From Actinacidiphila paucisporea (GTDB taxonomy: Bacteria > Actinomycetota > Actinomycetes > Streptomycetales > Streptomycetaceae), in assembly GCF_900142575.1 (NCBI RefSeq), contig NZ_FRBI01000002.1:1-64000 (forward strand): a DNA stretch of 64,000 bases, written 5' to 3'. The notes under the pieces were generated by a model that saw only the letters and a program-made list of their open reading frames with translations, was not told the origin of the DNA and made no database searches. A program made the translations under genes and the position numbers. This document shows, one piece after another, positions 8,726 to 20,600 of the stretch (the first letter of the stretch is position 1; each line of letters opens with the position of its first letter).

Positions 8726-8741
8726 GGGAACGGAGTTCTGC

Positions 8742-9425
8742 GTGGACATCGTCGTCAAGGGCCGCAAGACCGAGGTGCCTGAGCGGTTCCGGAAGCACGT
8801 GGCCGAGAAGCTGGACAAGATCCAGAAGCTCGACGGCAAGGTGATCAGCCTCGACGTCGAGGTGTCCAAGGAGCTCAACCCGCGGCAGGCGGACCGTTCC
8901 GACCGGGTGGAGATCACGCTCAACACCCGGGGCCCGGTGGTCCGGGCAGAAGCGGCAGCCGCCGACCCGTACGCCGCGCTGGACGTCGCGGTCACCAAGC
9001 TGGAGGCGCGGCTCCGCAAGGCCGCGAGCAAGCGCCACACCCGCAGGGGGAACGGCCGGATTCCGGCCGCGGACGTGGCCTCCGCGGTACCGGACGCGGC
9101 GTACATGAACGCGGAGGGTGAGCCGGTCGGCGACCCGTCGGCCGACGGTGTGCCGACCAAGCGGATCGGCCCGCTGGAAGTGCGCGGCGAAGGCCCGCTG
9201 GTGGTGAGGGAGAAGACGCACGCGGCCGCGCCGATGGCGCTCGACCAGGCGCTGTACGAGATGGAGCTGGTCGGACACGACTTCTACCTGTTCGTCGACG
9301 TCGACACCAAGCAGCCGAGCGTGGTCTACCGGCGGCACGGCTACGACTACGGCGTGATCCATCTCAACGCGGACGAGGCGGGAGCGGAGGCTCCGGCCGG
9401 CGCCGGTGGGGCGCTGGCCCGCTGA
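8742..9425 (+). CDS. hpf: Ribosome hibernation promoting factor, long form
   Basis: This 227-aa protein belongs to the S30AE/YfiA superfamily. Residues 1-95 form the ribosome-binding domain (DIVVKGRKTEVPERFRKHV, then EITLNTRGPVVRAEA). The C-terminal ~55 residues (from about KTHAAAPMALDQAL to VIHL) are the dimerisation domain of long HPF, which pairs 70S ribosomes into 100S particles in stationary phase. The start is the GTG at 8742, since the family begins at (V/M)DIVVKGRK and a CGGAG element lies 7 nt upstream. The open frame extends 93 codons further upstream but without family similarity. The leader carries a hairpin next to the ribosome binding site. Confidence 0.95.
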   Translation: MDIVVKGRKTEVPERFRKHVAEKLDKIQKLDGKVISLDVEVSKELNPRQADRSDRVEITLNTRGPVVRAEAAAADPYAALDVAVTKLEARLRKAASKRHTRRGNGRIPAADVASAVPDAAYMNAEGEPVGDPSADGVPTKRIGPLEVRGEGPLVVREKTHAAAPMALDQALYEMELVGHDFYLFVDVDTKQPSVVYRRHGYDYGVIHLNADEAGAEAPAGAGGALAR

Positions 9426-9569
9426 ACGAGGCCCCGGCCCGTTGACCGGAGCCGCCGGACGGTAGGGCGGGTGCCCGTGGTGCCCCGGGTTCGCCTTGGG
9501 GCACCACGGCGCCGGGACGTGAAATGCTGGACCGGATGCGGTCAACTCTGGTCTGAGGGGGAGGATCTG

Positions 9570-10316
9570 ATGCCGGACTTCGCGCACCGGGCTGCCGGCG
9601 GGAGCGGGCCGGACTCCTACGAAGGACCTGACCATGCGGCCGGTCGGGCGCCGGCCGAGCCGATCCGGGTGCTGGTGGTCGACGACCACGCGCTTTTCCG
9701 CCGCGGCCTGGAGATCGTGCTCGCGCAGGAGGAGGACATTCAGGTCGTCGGCGAGGCGGGGGACGGGGCCGAAGCGGTGGACAAGGCGGCGGACCTGCTG
9801 CCCGACATCGTGCTGATGGACGTGCGGATGCCGCGCCGCGGCGGTATCGAGGCCTGCACCTCCATCAAGGAGGTGGCTCCCAGCGCCAAGATCATCATGT
9901 TGACGATAAGCGACGAGGAAGCCGACCTCTACGAGGCAATCAAGGCCGGGGCGACCGGCTACCTGCTCAAGGAGATCTCCACCGACGAGGTCGCGACCGC
10001 GATCCGCGCGGTCGCGGACGGGCAGTCGCAGATCAGCCCGTCGATGGCGTCCAAGCTGCTGACCGAGTTCAAGTCGATGATCCAGCGCACCGACGAGCGG
10101 CGGCTGGTGCCCGCGCCCAAGCTCACCGACCGGGAGCTGGAGGTGCTCAAGCTGGTGGCCACCGGTCTGAACAACAGGGACATAGCCAAGCAGCTCTTCA
10201 TCAGCGAGAACACCGTGAAGAACCATGTGCGCAACATCCTGGAGAAGCTGCAGCTGCACTCCAGGATGGAGGCGGTGGTCTACGCGATGCGCGAGAAGAT
10301 CCTGGAGATCCGCTGA
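9570..10316 (+). CDS. NarL/LuxR-family response regulator (orphan)
   Basis: This 248-aa regulator has a receiver domain (about residues 32-150; Asp38/Asp39, phosphoacceptor Asp84 in VLMDVRMP, Thr112, Lys134) followed by a LuxR-type helix-turn-helix ([20 protein letters not shown], then [14 protein letters not shown]). All phosphorylation residues are kept, so it should be phosphorylatable, but no histidine kinase gene lies beside it. The ATG at 9570 follows a good GGGGAGGAT ribosome binding site. A ~30-residue unstructured N-terminal extension precedes the receiver. Target genes cannot be inferred from the sequence. Confidence 0.93.
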   Translation: MPDFAHRAAGGSGPDSYEGPDHAAGRAPAEPIRVLVVDDHALFRRGLEIVLAQEEDIQVVGEAGDGAEAVDKAADLLPDIVLMDVRMPRRGGIEACTSIKEVAPSAKIIMLTISDEEADLYEAIKAGATGYLLKEISTDEVATAIRAVADGQSQISPSMASKLLTEFKSMIQRTDERRLVPAPKLTDRELEVLKLVATGLNNRDIAKQLFISENTVKNHVRNILEKLQLHSRMEAVVYAMREKILEIR

Positions 10317-10344
10317 CGCCGGCCCCCGGCGGCCGAGTCCGCCG

Positions 10345-11538
10345 CTAGCTCCAGCGGCGATCGTGGGAGCGCTTGACCGCGCTGACCAGCGGTTCGCGCA
10401 GCGTCTCCGGAAGCACCCGCTCCACCCGGGCATCCTCGCAGCCGACCCAGCCGGCCGCCTCCGCGATGGCGTCGGCGGCGGCCTGCACCGCCTTGTGGTT
10501 GTCCAGCGTCACCTGCCGGGCGACCAGGGTTCTGCCCTCCCTGGCCGGGTCGACCCGGCCCACCAGCCGGCCGCCGGCCAGCAGCGGCATGGCGAAATAG
10601 CCGTGGATCCGCTTGGGCTTGGGCGTGTAGGCCTCCAGCCGGTGGGTGAAGCCGAAGATCCGCTCGGTGCGCGGCCGGTCCCAGATCAGCGAGTCGAAGG
10701 GTGACAGCAGCGTCGTACGGTGCCGGCCGCGCGGCTCGGTCGCCAGCGCCGCCGGGTCGGCCCAGGCCGGCCTCCCCCAGCCCTCGACCTCGACCGGGAC
10801 CAGGCCGGTGTCGGCGATCACCGCGGCGACCTGCTCACCTTTGAGCCGGTGGTAGTCCGCCAGGTCGGCGCGGGTGGCGACCCCCATAGCGGCGCCGGCC
10901 TGGGTGACCAGCCGGCGCATGCACTCGGCGTCGTCGATGTCGTCGTGCAGCAGCGCGTCGGGGACCGCGCGCTCGGCCAGGTCGTAGACCCGCTTCCAGC
11001 TGCGCCGCCGGGTGCAGACCACCTCGCCGGTGTCCAGCAGCCACTCGACGGCGATCTTCGTCTCGGACCAGTCCCACCACGGTCCGCCGTTCTTCGCGCC
11101 GCCCAACTCGGTGGACGTCAACGGGCCGTCGGCCCGTAGCCGGTCCAATACGGTGGCGCAGGACCGCTCGGCGTCGGCCAGCACATGCCAGCGGTGGCCG
11201 CGCGCCCGCCGGGCCCGCCGCCGGAAGGCGAAGTGCGGCCACTCCTCGATGGGCAGGATGCAGGCGGCGTGCGACCAGTATTCGAAGGCGTGGTCGTCCG
11301 ACCAGTACGCGTGCTCCACCGCTTCCCTGCCGACCGCGCCCAGCCGTGCGTAGGGGATCAGCTCGTGCGAGCGGGCGAGCACCGAGATGGTGTCGAGCTG
11401 CACGGCGCCGAGCGAGCGCAGCACCCCGCGCGTGCCGGCCCGTCGGTCGGGGACGCCGAGGAGGCCCTGGGCGCGCAGGGCGATCCTGCGGGCCTCGTCG
11501 GCGGACAGGGTGAGCTGGGGCGGCGGCAGCGCTGTCAT
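10345..11538 (-). CDS. Winged-helix DNA glycosylase-like protein (AlkX/YcaQ family)
   Basis: This 397-aa protein is of the HTH_42 (DUF1006) family, which includes E. coli YcaQ (AlkX) and Streptomyces AlkZ, glycosylases that unhook interstrand crosslinks or remove bulky alkyl adducts. The catalytic segment near residue 45 reads LGAVQLDTISVLARSHE. The Q47-L48-D49 triad matches the Q-x-D motif of AlkX-like enzymes rather than the Q-x-Q of antibiotic-self-resistance AlkZ. The start is the ATG at 11538 (MTALPPPQLT); the upstream frame is Arg-rich and lacks family similarity. It converges on the response regulator with a 28-nt gap. A general DNA repair role is likely; the substrate is unproven. Confidence 0.85.
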   Translation of the reverse strand: MTALPPPQLTLSADEARRIALRAQGLLGVPDRRAGTRGVLRSLGAVQLDTISVLARSHELIPYARLGAVGREAVEHAYWSDDHAFEYWSHAACILPIEEWPHFAFRRRARRARGHRWHVLADAERSCATVLDRLRADGPLTSTELGGAKNGGPWWDWSETKIAVEWLLDTGEVVCTRRRSWKRVYDLAERAVPDALLHDDIDDAECMRRLVTQAGAAMGVATRADLADYHRLKGEQVAAVIADTGLVPVEVEGWGRPAWADPAALATEPRGRHRTTLLSPFDSLIWDRPRTERIFGFTHRLEAYTPKPKRIHGYFAMPLLAGGRLVGRVDPAREGRTLVARQVTLDNHKAVQAAADAIAEAAGWVGCEDARVERVLPETLREPLVSAVKRSHDRRWS

Positions 11539-11605
11539 GGCCGCAAGCGTAGGACGGCGCACTGACAATGGCCGCCGGCCTGCGAGAACGGCCGTTCCGG
11601 CGGGG

Positions 11606-12217
11606 TCACGGAGCGTGCTGCCCGGAGGCGGGCGGCGGATACGGCAGATACGCGGTCGCCGACTCCCGGCCCCAGTCCGAGGGCAGCAGGGCCGCGCTCC
11701 AGGCGTCGCGCCGGGTGCCGCTGTGCACCAGCTTCGCCCGCAGGGTGCCCTCCATGACGAAGCCGATGCGGAGCGCCACCGCCCGGGAGCCCACGTTCCC
11801 GGCCTCCGCGAACCATTCGACGCGCTCCACGCCCAGCGCACCGAACGCCCAGTCGCACACCGCCCGGCCCGCTTCTGCGGTGTAGCCCTTGCCGCGCTGC
11901 TCCTTCACCGTCCAGTAGCCCAGCTCCGCCTGCCGGCCGGGCGCGGGCAGCTGCCCCAACCTGACCAGGCCCATCGAGCTGACCAGGTCGCCGCTTTCGC
12001 GGGTGAAGACGCCGAAGTTGTACAGGGTGTCGTCCCGCCAGCCCTGCGGGGCGATCCGTTCGACGAAATCCACCGCGTTCTCGCGGGTGTACGGCGAGGG
12101 GACGGACGTCCAGCGCGCGATCTCCGGGTCCTGGCAGGCGGCCCGCACCGCCTCGACGTCGCGGGGCTCCAGAGGGCGCAGCAGCAGGCGCGCGGTGGTC
12201 AGAGTGACGGGATCCAT
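11606..12217 (-). CDS. GNAT-family N-acetyltransferase (RimJ/RimL type)
   Basis: This 203-aa acetyltransferase shows the typical beginning TTARLLLRPLEPRDVEAV, the acetyl-CoA pyrophosphate loop in EQRGKGYTAEAG, and the GFVMEGTLRAKLV ending that characterises the RimJ/RimL (Acetyltransf_3) subgroup. Members acetylate ribosomal protein N-termini or small molecules; the substrate cannot be told here. It reads away from secA across a 227-nt gap, so the two promoters are divergent. The start at 12217 (MDPVTLTTAR) fits the family N-terminus. Confidence 0.88.
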   Translation of the reverse strand: MDPVTLTTARLLLRPLEPRDVEAVRAACQDPEIARWTSVPSPYTRENAVDFVERIAPQGWRDDTLYNFGVFTRESGDLVSSMGLVRLGQLPAPGRQAELGYWTVKEQRGKGYTAEAGRAVCDWAFGALGVERVEWFAEAGNVGSRAVALRIGFVMEGTLRAKLVHSGTRRDAWSAALLPSDWGRESATAYLPYPPPASGQHAP

Positions 12218-12444
12218 GGCTCGGCGACCTTCCGCAGGGGGACGCAGCGGGGGACAAAGGACGTGCGGCCGAGTATTGCGGAGCCTGACTGGCCCTGGAA
12301 AACCGTTTTGCCGACGCCGGGCCTCCCGGCTCGCTGGTCTCCTCGCTTACGATGGCCGTTGCAGCAGGGCCGAGGCAGACAGAAAACCCCGCTGTGCCCC
12401 GCGCGGCAACCGCGCCAGGCCCGACCGGCAAGGAGCCAGCCTAC

Positions 12445-15246
<2,802 letters not shown>

Positions 15247-15277
15247 CGCCGCCGCCCCCAGCGGGGCGTGTGCAGAC

Positions 15278-15317
15278 CGGCCGGGGGCCGGACCCGAAGC
15301 GGTCCGGCCCCCGGCCG
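15278..15317. terminator. Bidirectional hairpin between secA and the Rv3235-like gene
   Basis: A perfect 17-bp inverted repeat (arms 15278-15294 and 15301-15317, loop CGAAGC) lies 31 nt after secA and 50 nt beyond the stop of the convergent gene. There is no U-tract. Its position between convergent stops fits a shared terminator. Confidence 0.8.
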
Positions 15318-15367
15318 CGTCATGTCGCCGCATATTGGCGCGTGAGAGGGGGCGGTCCCGGCCCCGG

Positions 15368-15925
15368 TCACTCGGCGGCCACCGCGGTGCAGTGCCAGCG
15401 CTCGGGGCCGTAGCCGGAGGTCGCCCTGGCGCCGCCGGACTCCAGGCGGAAGGCCAGCGCGCGGAAGACGTCCCGGTCCAGGCACACCACGGCGCACACT
15501 TCGAGCGCCCCGCGGTAGGTCCGGTAGGAGTGGCAGCGGTACACGAAAGGGGTACGCCCGCGGTTGCCGCGGGGGCGCCAGTCGGCCCGCTGGGCGTGCA
15601 GCTCCCACAGCTGCTGGTAGGCCTCGTCCCTGACCTTGCCGGCCAGCATCGTCAGCGGCTGCCGCCCGGTCAGCACGTCGAGCAGCCGGCCGGCGAACCA
15701 GTCGTGCGCGGACATCGGTCCGAGCGCCCCGGCCGGCGTCCTTGCCGGCTGCGGCCGTCCCGCGGGACGGCGGCTGTCCCGGCGGCCGGGCGGCGCGGCC
15801 CCCGCGCCTCCCGCCCTGCGCGGCGGCACGGGCGCGGACGGCGGTACGCGGCCGGGTACGCGCCCCCGCCGCGGGTCGGGGGCGGCTCCGGAAGAGGGTG
15901 CGGCGGGTGGCTGCGGTGGCTGCAC
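15368..15925 (-). CDS. Rv3235-like protein
   Basis: This 185-aa protein has a disordered N-terminal ~70 residues (Pro, Arg, Ala and Gly). The conserved C-terminal domain runs from about SAHDWFAGRLLDVLTGRQPL to GPERWHCTAVAAE. The pattern RPLTMLAGKV..., then the RCHSYRT and EVCAVV segments, matches the Rv3235 family of actinobacteria, often found close to secA. The molecular function is unknown to me. There is no membrane segment or signal peptide. The exact start is uncertain because the N-terminal region is low complexity; ATG 15925 is the longest reasonable choice. Confidence 0.75.
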   Translation of the reverse strand: MQPPQPPAAPSSGAAPDPRRGRVPGRVPPSAPVPPRRAGGAGAAPPGRRDSRRPAGRPQPARTPAGALGPMSAHDWFAGRLLDVLTGRQPLTMLAGKVRDEAYQQLWELHAQRADWRPRGNRGRTPFVYRCHSYRTYRGALEVCAVVCLDRDVFRALAFRLESGGARATSGYGPERWHCTAVAAE

Positions 15926-16064
15926 GAGTGGCTCCCCAAGATCGCTACTGGCTGGTAGTCAGGTTCTAGGGGCGGCCGCCGCAGGCAGGCAAACCTGCCG
16001 GGCGCTGTTCGAAGGCGCCGTGGAATTCACCTATCAGGATGGTTGCGCACGTATGCTTCACGCT

Positions 16065-16571
16065 ATGCGCGTCTATATTCCGACGACCCTGGCGGGGCTG
16101 GCCGAGGCGTACAAGGCGGGCGAGGTGGGCCCCGTACCGCTCGACGCCTTCGCGGTCACGCCGAGCCTGCGCGAGTGGTATGTCTCCGACGACATAGAGG
16201 AACTCGAGTACGCGGCGCTCAACCGGGCCGCCCAGGCGTCGCTCCGGCTGCTCGCGGTTCACCCGGATGTGGCACGCCGCCGCACGGTCGTCGCCGTGGA
16301 CGTCCCCGACGCCGCGGTCCGCTTCGACCCCGACCGCGCGCTCGATCCGGCCGCGCTCGGCGAGGTCCGGCTCTCCCGACCGGTGCCGCTGGCCGAGGCC
16401 GCAGCGGTCCACCTGGACGCCGACGACGCCGAGCCCGACGTGGCCGCCGCTGCCGCGGCGCTGGGCGCGGCGGACGCCGGCGACGATGACGCGCAGTTCA
16501 CGGTCGACGGCGCCGAGGACCACGAGCTGCTCTGGTACGCCACCCAGGAGATCCCCAATCTGATCGGCTGA
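16065..16571 (+). CDS. DUF6912 family protein
   Basis: This 168-aa cytoplasmic protein has the start MRVYIPTTLAGLAEAYKAGE typical of the DUF6912 family, a conserved centre (ISDDIEELEYAALNRAA-like), and the ending LLWYATQEIPNLIG. It is acidic, with a long Ala/Asp stretch around residues 115-145. No catalytic motif is apparent and the function is unknown. An in-frame ATG at 16053 would add four residues; ATG 16065 is preferred from the family pattern. The neighbouring HAD hydrolase lies downstream on the same strand across 97 nt that contain a DnaA-like box. Confidence 0.8.
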   Translation: MRVYIPTTLAGLAEAYKAGEVGPVPLDAFAVTPSLREWYVSDDIEELEYAALNRAAQASLRLLAVHPDVARRRTVVAVDVPDAAVRFDPDRALDPAALGEVRLSRPVPLAEAAAVHLDADDAEPDVAAAAAALGAADAGDDDAQFTVDGAEDHELLWYATQEIPNLIG

Positions 16572-16615
16572 CCGACCGACAGGCCGATGGTCGTACGGTC
16601 ACACCGCGACCCGAG

Positions 16616-16624
16616 TTATCCACA
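16616..16624 (+). promoter_or_regulatory. DnaA-box-like site upstream of the HAD hydrolase gene
   Basis: TTATCCACA is an exact DnaA box in the extended context GAGTTATCCACAGGC, identical over AGTTATCCACAGGC to the copy upstream of mtrA (3024-3037). It lies 45 nt before the hydrolase start. Confidence 0.45.
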
Positions 16625-16668
16625 GGCCGCAGACCGTCTTGACCGCCCGCGCGAGTACGGTTCTTTCC

Positions 16669-17322
16669 ATGAGCACGCATCTCGTGTGGGACTGGAACGG
16701 CACCCTTTTCCACGACATCGACGCGGTGATCGAGGCGACGAACGCCTCCTTCGCCGAACTCGGCCTGCCGCCGATCACCCTCGACCGCTACCGCGAGCTG
16801 TACTGCGTGCCCGTGCCCCGGTTCTACGAGCGGCTGATCGGCCGGCTGCCGTCGGACGCCGAATGGGAGGTCATGGACGCGACCTTCCACCGCCACTACT
16901 GGGTGCTGGCCGACGCCTGCCGGCTCGCCGACGGTGCCGCGGAGCTGCTGGCCGCCCGGCGGGCCGCAGGGCTGACCCAGTCGCTGTGCTCGCTCGCCCC
17001 GCACGAGCAGCTGGTGCCGATCGTGGCCGCGCACGGCATCACCGAGCACTTCCTGCGGGTCGACGGCCGCACGGGCGCCTCGACCGCGGGCAAGGCCGCG
17101 CAGATGGTCCGCCACCTGGAGTCGCTCGGCCCGCTCGACCCCCGCCAGGTCGTGGTGATCGGCGACGCGCTGGACGACGCGGCCGCCGCCGCGCACGTCG
17201 GGGCACACGCGGTGCTCTACACCGGCGGGTCGCACAGCAGGGCGGCCCTGGAGTCCGCCGGGGTGCCGGTGGTGGACAGCCTGGCCGAGGCCGTCGAGCA
17301 GGCCGAGCGAATAGTCTCCTGA
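16669..17322 (+). CDS. HAD-superfamily hydrolase with DxN motif I
   Basis: This 217-aa protein has the phosphatase-like HAD layout. Motif I near the N-terminus is VWDWNGTLF with nucleophile Asp8. Motif II is in the SLAPHEQL area, the lysine in TAGKAAQMV, and motif IV in VVVIGDALDDAAAAAHVG. The second acidic residue of the usual D-x-D is Asn10. The general acid/base is therefore changed, which may alter the reaction or slow turnover. Several actinobacterial relatives share DWNG (from memory). The substrate is unknown. The ATG at 16669 puts motif I at the usual distance from the N-terminus. Confidence 0.85.
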   Translation: MSTHLVWDWNGTLFHDIDAVIEATNASFAELGLPPITLDRYRELYCVPVPRFYERLIGRLPSDAEWEVMDATFHRHYWVLADACRLADGAAELLAARRAAGLTQSLCSLAPHEQLVPIVAAHGITEHFLRVDGRTGASTAGKAAQMVRHLESLGPLDPRQVVVIGDALDDAAAAAHVGAHAVLYTGGSHSRAALESAGVPVVDSLAEAVEQAERIVS

Positions 17323-17379
17323 CGGATCACCGCCGCGTTCCGCGTGCGTTCCCGGCCGGTTCCTGTCCATTCGGGCCAA

Positions 17380-17465
17380 AGACGTCTGGTGCATTTGTAC
17401 GAAGACGTCTCCTGACAGCCACCCCGGACGGGGCGATAGCCTGGATGCCGTGATCAACGTTGATC
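17380..17465 (+). promoter_or_regulatory. Promoter/operator region of the NAD-glutamate dehydrogenase gene
   Basis: Two copies of the 8-bp palindrome AGACGTCT (17380-17387 and 17403-17410) lie 23 bp apart. A possible promoter follows, CTGACA (17412-17417), 19 bp, TAGCCT (17437-17442). A perfect 14-bp palindrome, GATCAACGTTGATC (17452-17465), lies just beyond, where a transcript would begin. The three elements suggest regulated transcription. The promoter boxes are weak matches. Confidence 0.4.
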
Positions 17466-17609
17466 CGTTCTCCCGGGGCAGGTTCGTGCCGACGGGCACG
17501 GCGAACCCCTTTTTCGGCATAGCGTCGTCCCGCAGCGGAAACCCCGCGTCGCGGTACGTCGTGCCACCCACCGACGTCACGCAATGGCGCGCGACAGGAG
17601 TCAGAGGAC

Positions 17610-20600
17610 ATGCAGACCAAGCTGGACGAAACCAAGGCCGAGCGGCTGGAACAGGCAGCGCGGGTCGGTGAGAACAGCCAGAAGGGGAAACTGCCGGGGC
17701 AGGGCCTCGACAAAGAGGCGATGACCGCGTTCCTCCAGCGGTACTACCTGCACAGCGCGCCGGAAGACCTGGTCGACCGTGATCCGGACGACATCTTCGG
17801 TGCCGCGCTGTCCCACTACCGGCTCGCCGAGGTACGCCCGCAGGGCACCGCGAACGTACGGGTGTTCACCCCGAGCGTCGAGGAGAACGGCTGGCAGTGC
17901 AGCCACACCGTCGTCGAGGTGGTCACCGACGACATGCCCTTCCTGGTGGACTCGGTGACCAACGCGCTGACGCAGGCCAACCGGGCGATCCATGTGGTGG
18001 TCCACCCGCAGTTCACCGTGCGCCGGGACGTCACGGGCAAGCTGCAGGAGGTCATGGCCACCGTCCCCGAGGGCGCGGACGGCATGCTGCCGCACGACGT
18101 GCTGGTCGAGTCCTGGATCCATGTCGAGATCGACCGGGAGACCGACCGGGCCGACATCAAGGAGATCACCGCCGACCTGCGCCGGGTGCTGTCCGACGTG
18201 CGGGAGTCCGTCGAGGACTGGGCGAAGATGCGGCAGGCCGCGCAGTCCATCGCCGACGAGCTGGCAGCCGCCCCGCCGCCGCTGCCCGAGCAGGAGACCG
18301 GCGAGGCGCTCGAACTGCTGCGCTGGCTCGACGGCGACCACTTCACCTATCTCGGCTACCGCGAGTACGAGCTGACCACCGAGACCGCCGAGGACGGCAG
18401 CCCGGAGGACGTACTGGTCGCCGTGCCCGGCACCGGGCTGGGCATCCTGCGCTCCGACCCCCAGCACCCGCACAGCGACTCCACCCACCCGGGGCACCCC
18501 AACTCCCCGTCGTTCAGCCGGCTGCCCAGCGACGCGCGGGCCAAGGCCAGGGAGCACAAGCTGCTCATCCTGACCAAGGCCAACAGCCGCTCCACCGTCC
18601 ACCGGCCGTCCTATCTGGACTACGTCGGGGTGAAGAAGTTCGACGCCGATGGCAACGTCGTCGGGGAGCGGCGCTTCCTGGGCCTGTTCTCGTCGGCCGC
18701 CTACACCGAGTCGGTGCGCCGGGTGCCGGTGGTCCGCCGCAAGGTCGAGGAGGTGCTCGAGGGCGCCGGCTTCTCCGCCGACAGCCATGACGGCCGGGAC
18801 CTGCTGCAGATCCTGGAGACCTACCCCCGCGACGAGCTGTTCCAGACCCCGGTCGACGAGCTGCGGTCCATCGCCACCAGCGTGCTGTACCTCCAGGAGC
18901 GGCGCAAACTGCGGCTGTTCCTGCGGCAGGACGAATACGGCCGCTACTTCTCCGCGCTGGTGTATCTGCCGCGGGACCGCTACACGACCGCCGTGCGGCT
19001 GCGGCTGACCAGCATCCTCCAGGAGGAACTGGGCGGCCACAGCGTCGACTTCACCGCGTGGAACACCGAATCGGTGCTGTCCAGACTGCACTTCGTGATC
19101 CGCATCGACCCCGGCGGCTCGCTGCGGGAGCTGGACGACGCCGACGTCGAGCGCATCGAGAGCCGGCTGTCGGACGCCACCCGCTCGTGGGCCGACGGCT
19201 TCGCCGAGGCGCTGACCGCGGAATGCGGCGAGGAGCGCTCCGCCGAGCTGGTGCGCCGCTACGGGCAGGCCTTCCCCGACGGCTACCGCGCCGACTTCCC
19301 GCCACGGGTGGCGGTCGCCGACCTCCAGCACTTCGAGGAGCTGGGCGCGGACGACTTCACCCTCAGCCTGTACGAGCCGGTCGGCGCCGCACCCGAGGAG
19401 CGGCGGTTCAAGATCTACCGCACCGGGGCGCCGGTGTCGCTGTCCGCGGTGCTGCCGGTGCTGCAGCGGCTCGGCGTCGAGGTGGTGGACGAACGGCCCT
19501 ACGAGCTGCACCGCTCCGACCGCTCAAGGGTCTGGGTCTACGACTTCGGCCTGCGGCTCGACCCGGCACTCGGCGACCTCGGCGACGACGCCCGGGAGCG
19601 GTTCCAGGAGGCCTTCGCCGCCACCTGGACCGACCGGGCGGAGAACGACGGCTTCAACTCCCTGGTGCTGCGGGCGGGCCTCGACTGGCGGCAGGCGATG
19701 GTGCTGCGCGCGTACGCCAAGTACCTGCGGCAGGCGGGGTCCACCTTCAGCCAGGACTACATGGAGGACACCCTCAGGACGAACGTCCACACCACCCGGC
19801 TGCTGGTCAACCTCTTCCAGGCCCGGCTCTCGCCCGACCACCAGCGGGCCGGCAGCGAGCTGACCGACGGCATCCTGGAGGAGCTGGACGGCGCCCTGGA
19901 CCAGGTCGCCAGCCTGGACGAGGACCGCATCCTGCGGTCCTTCCTCAGCCTGATCAAGGCCACCCTGCGCACCAACTACTTCCAGCGCGCCCAGGACGGG
20001 CAGCCGCACCGCTACCTGTCGATGAAGTTCGACCCGCAGGCCATCCCCGAGCTGCCCGCGCCCCGGCCGGCGTACGAGATCTGGGTGTATTCGCCGCGGG
20101 TCGAGGGCGTGCACCTGCGGTTCGGCAAGGTCGCCCGCGGCGGCCTGCGCTGGTCGGACCGGCGGGAGGACTTCCGCACCGAAGTGCTCGGCCTGGTCAA
20201 GGCGCAGATGGTGAAGAACACCGTGATCGTGCCGGTCGGCGCCAAGGGCGGCTTCGTCGGCAAGCGGCTGCCCGACCCGGCCGCCGACCGCGACGCCTGG
20301 CTCGCCGAGGGCATCGACTGCTACAAGACCTTCATCTCCGGGCTGCTCGACATCACCGACAACCTGGTGGCCGGCGAGGTCGTCCCGCCACGTGACGTGG
20401 TCAGGCACGACGGGGACGACACGTACCTGGTGGTCGCCGCCGACAAGGGCACCGCGTCGTTCTCCGACATCGCCAACGAGGTCGCCGTCTCGTACGGCTT
20501 CTGGCTCGGTGACGCCTTCGCCTCCGGCGGCTCGGTCGGCTACGACCACAAGAAGATGGCCATCACCTCCTCCGGCGCCTGGGAGTCGGTGAAGCGGCAC

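Noticed and set aside
8463..8741. A 93-codon N-terminal extension of hpf
   Set aside because: The family starts at DIVVKGRK; the GTG at 8742 has a good ribosome binding site, and the extension lacks similarity and contains the hairpin.
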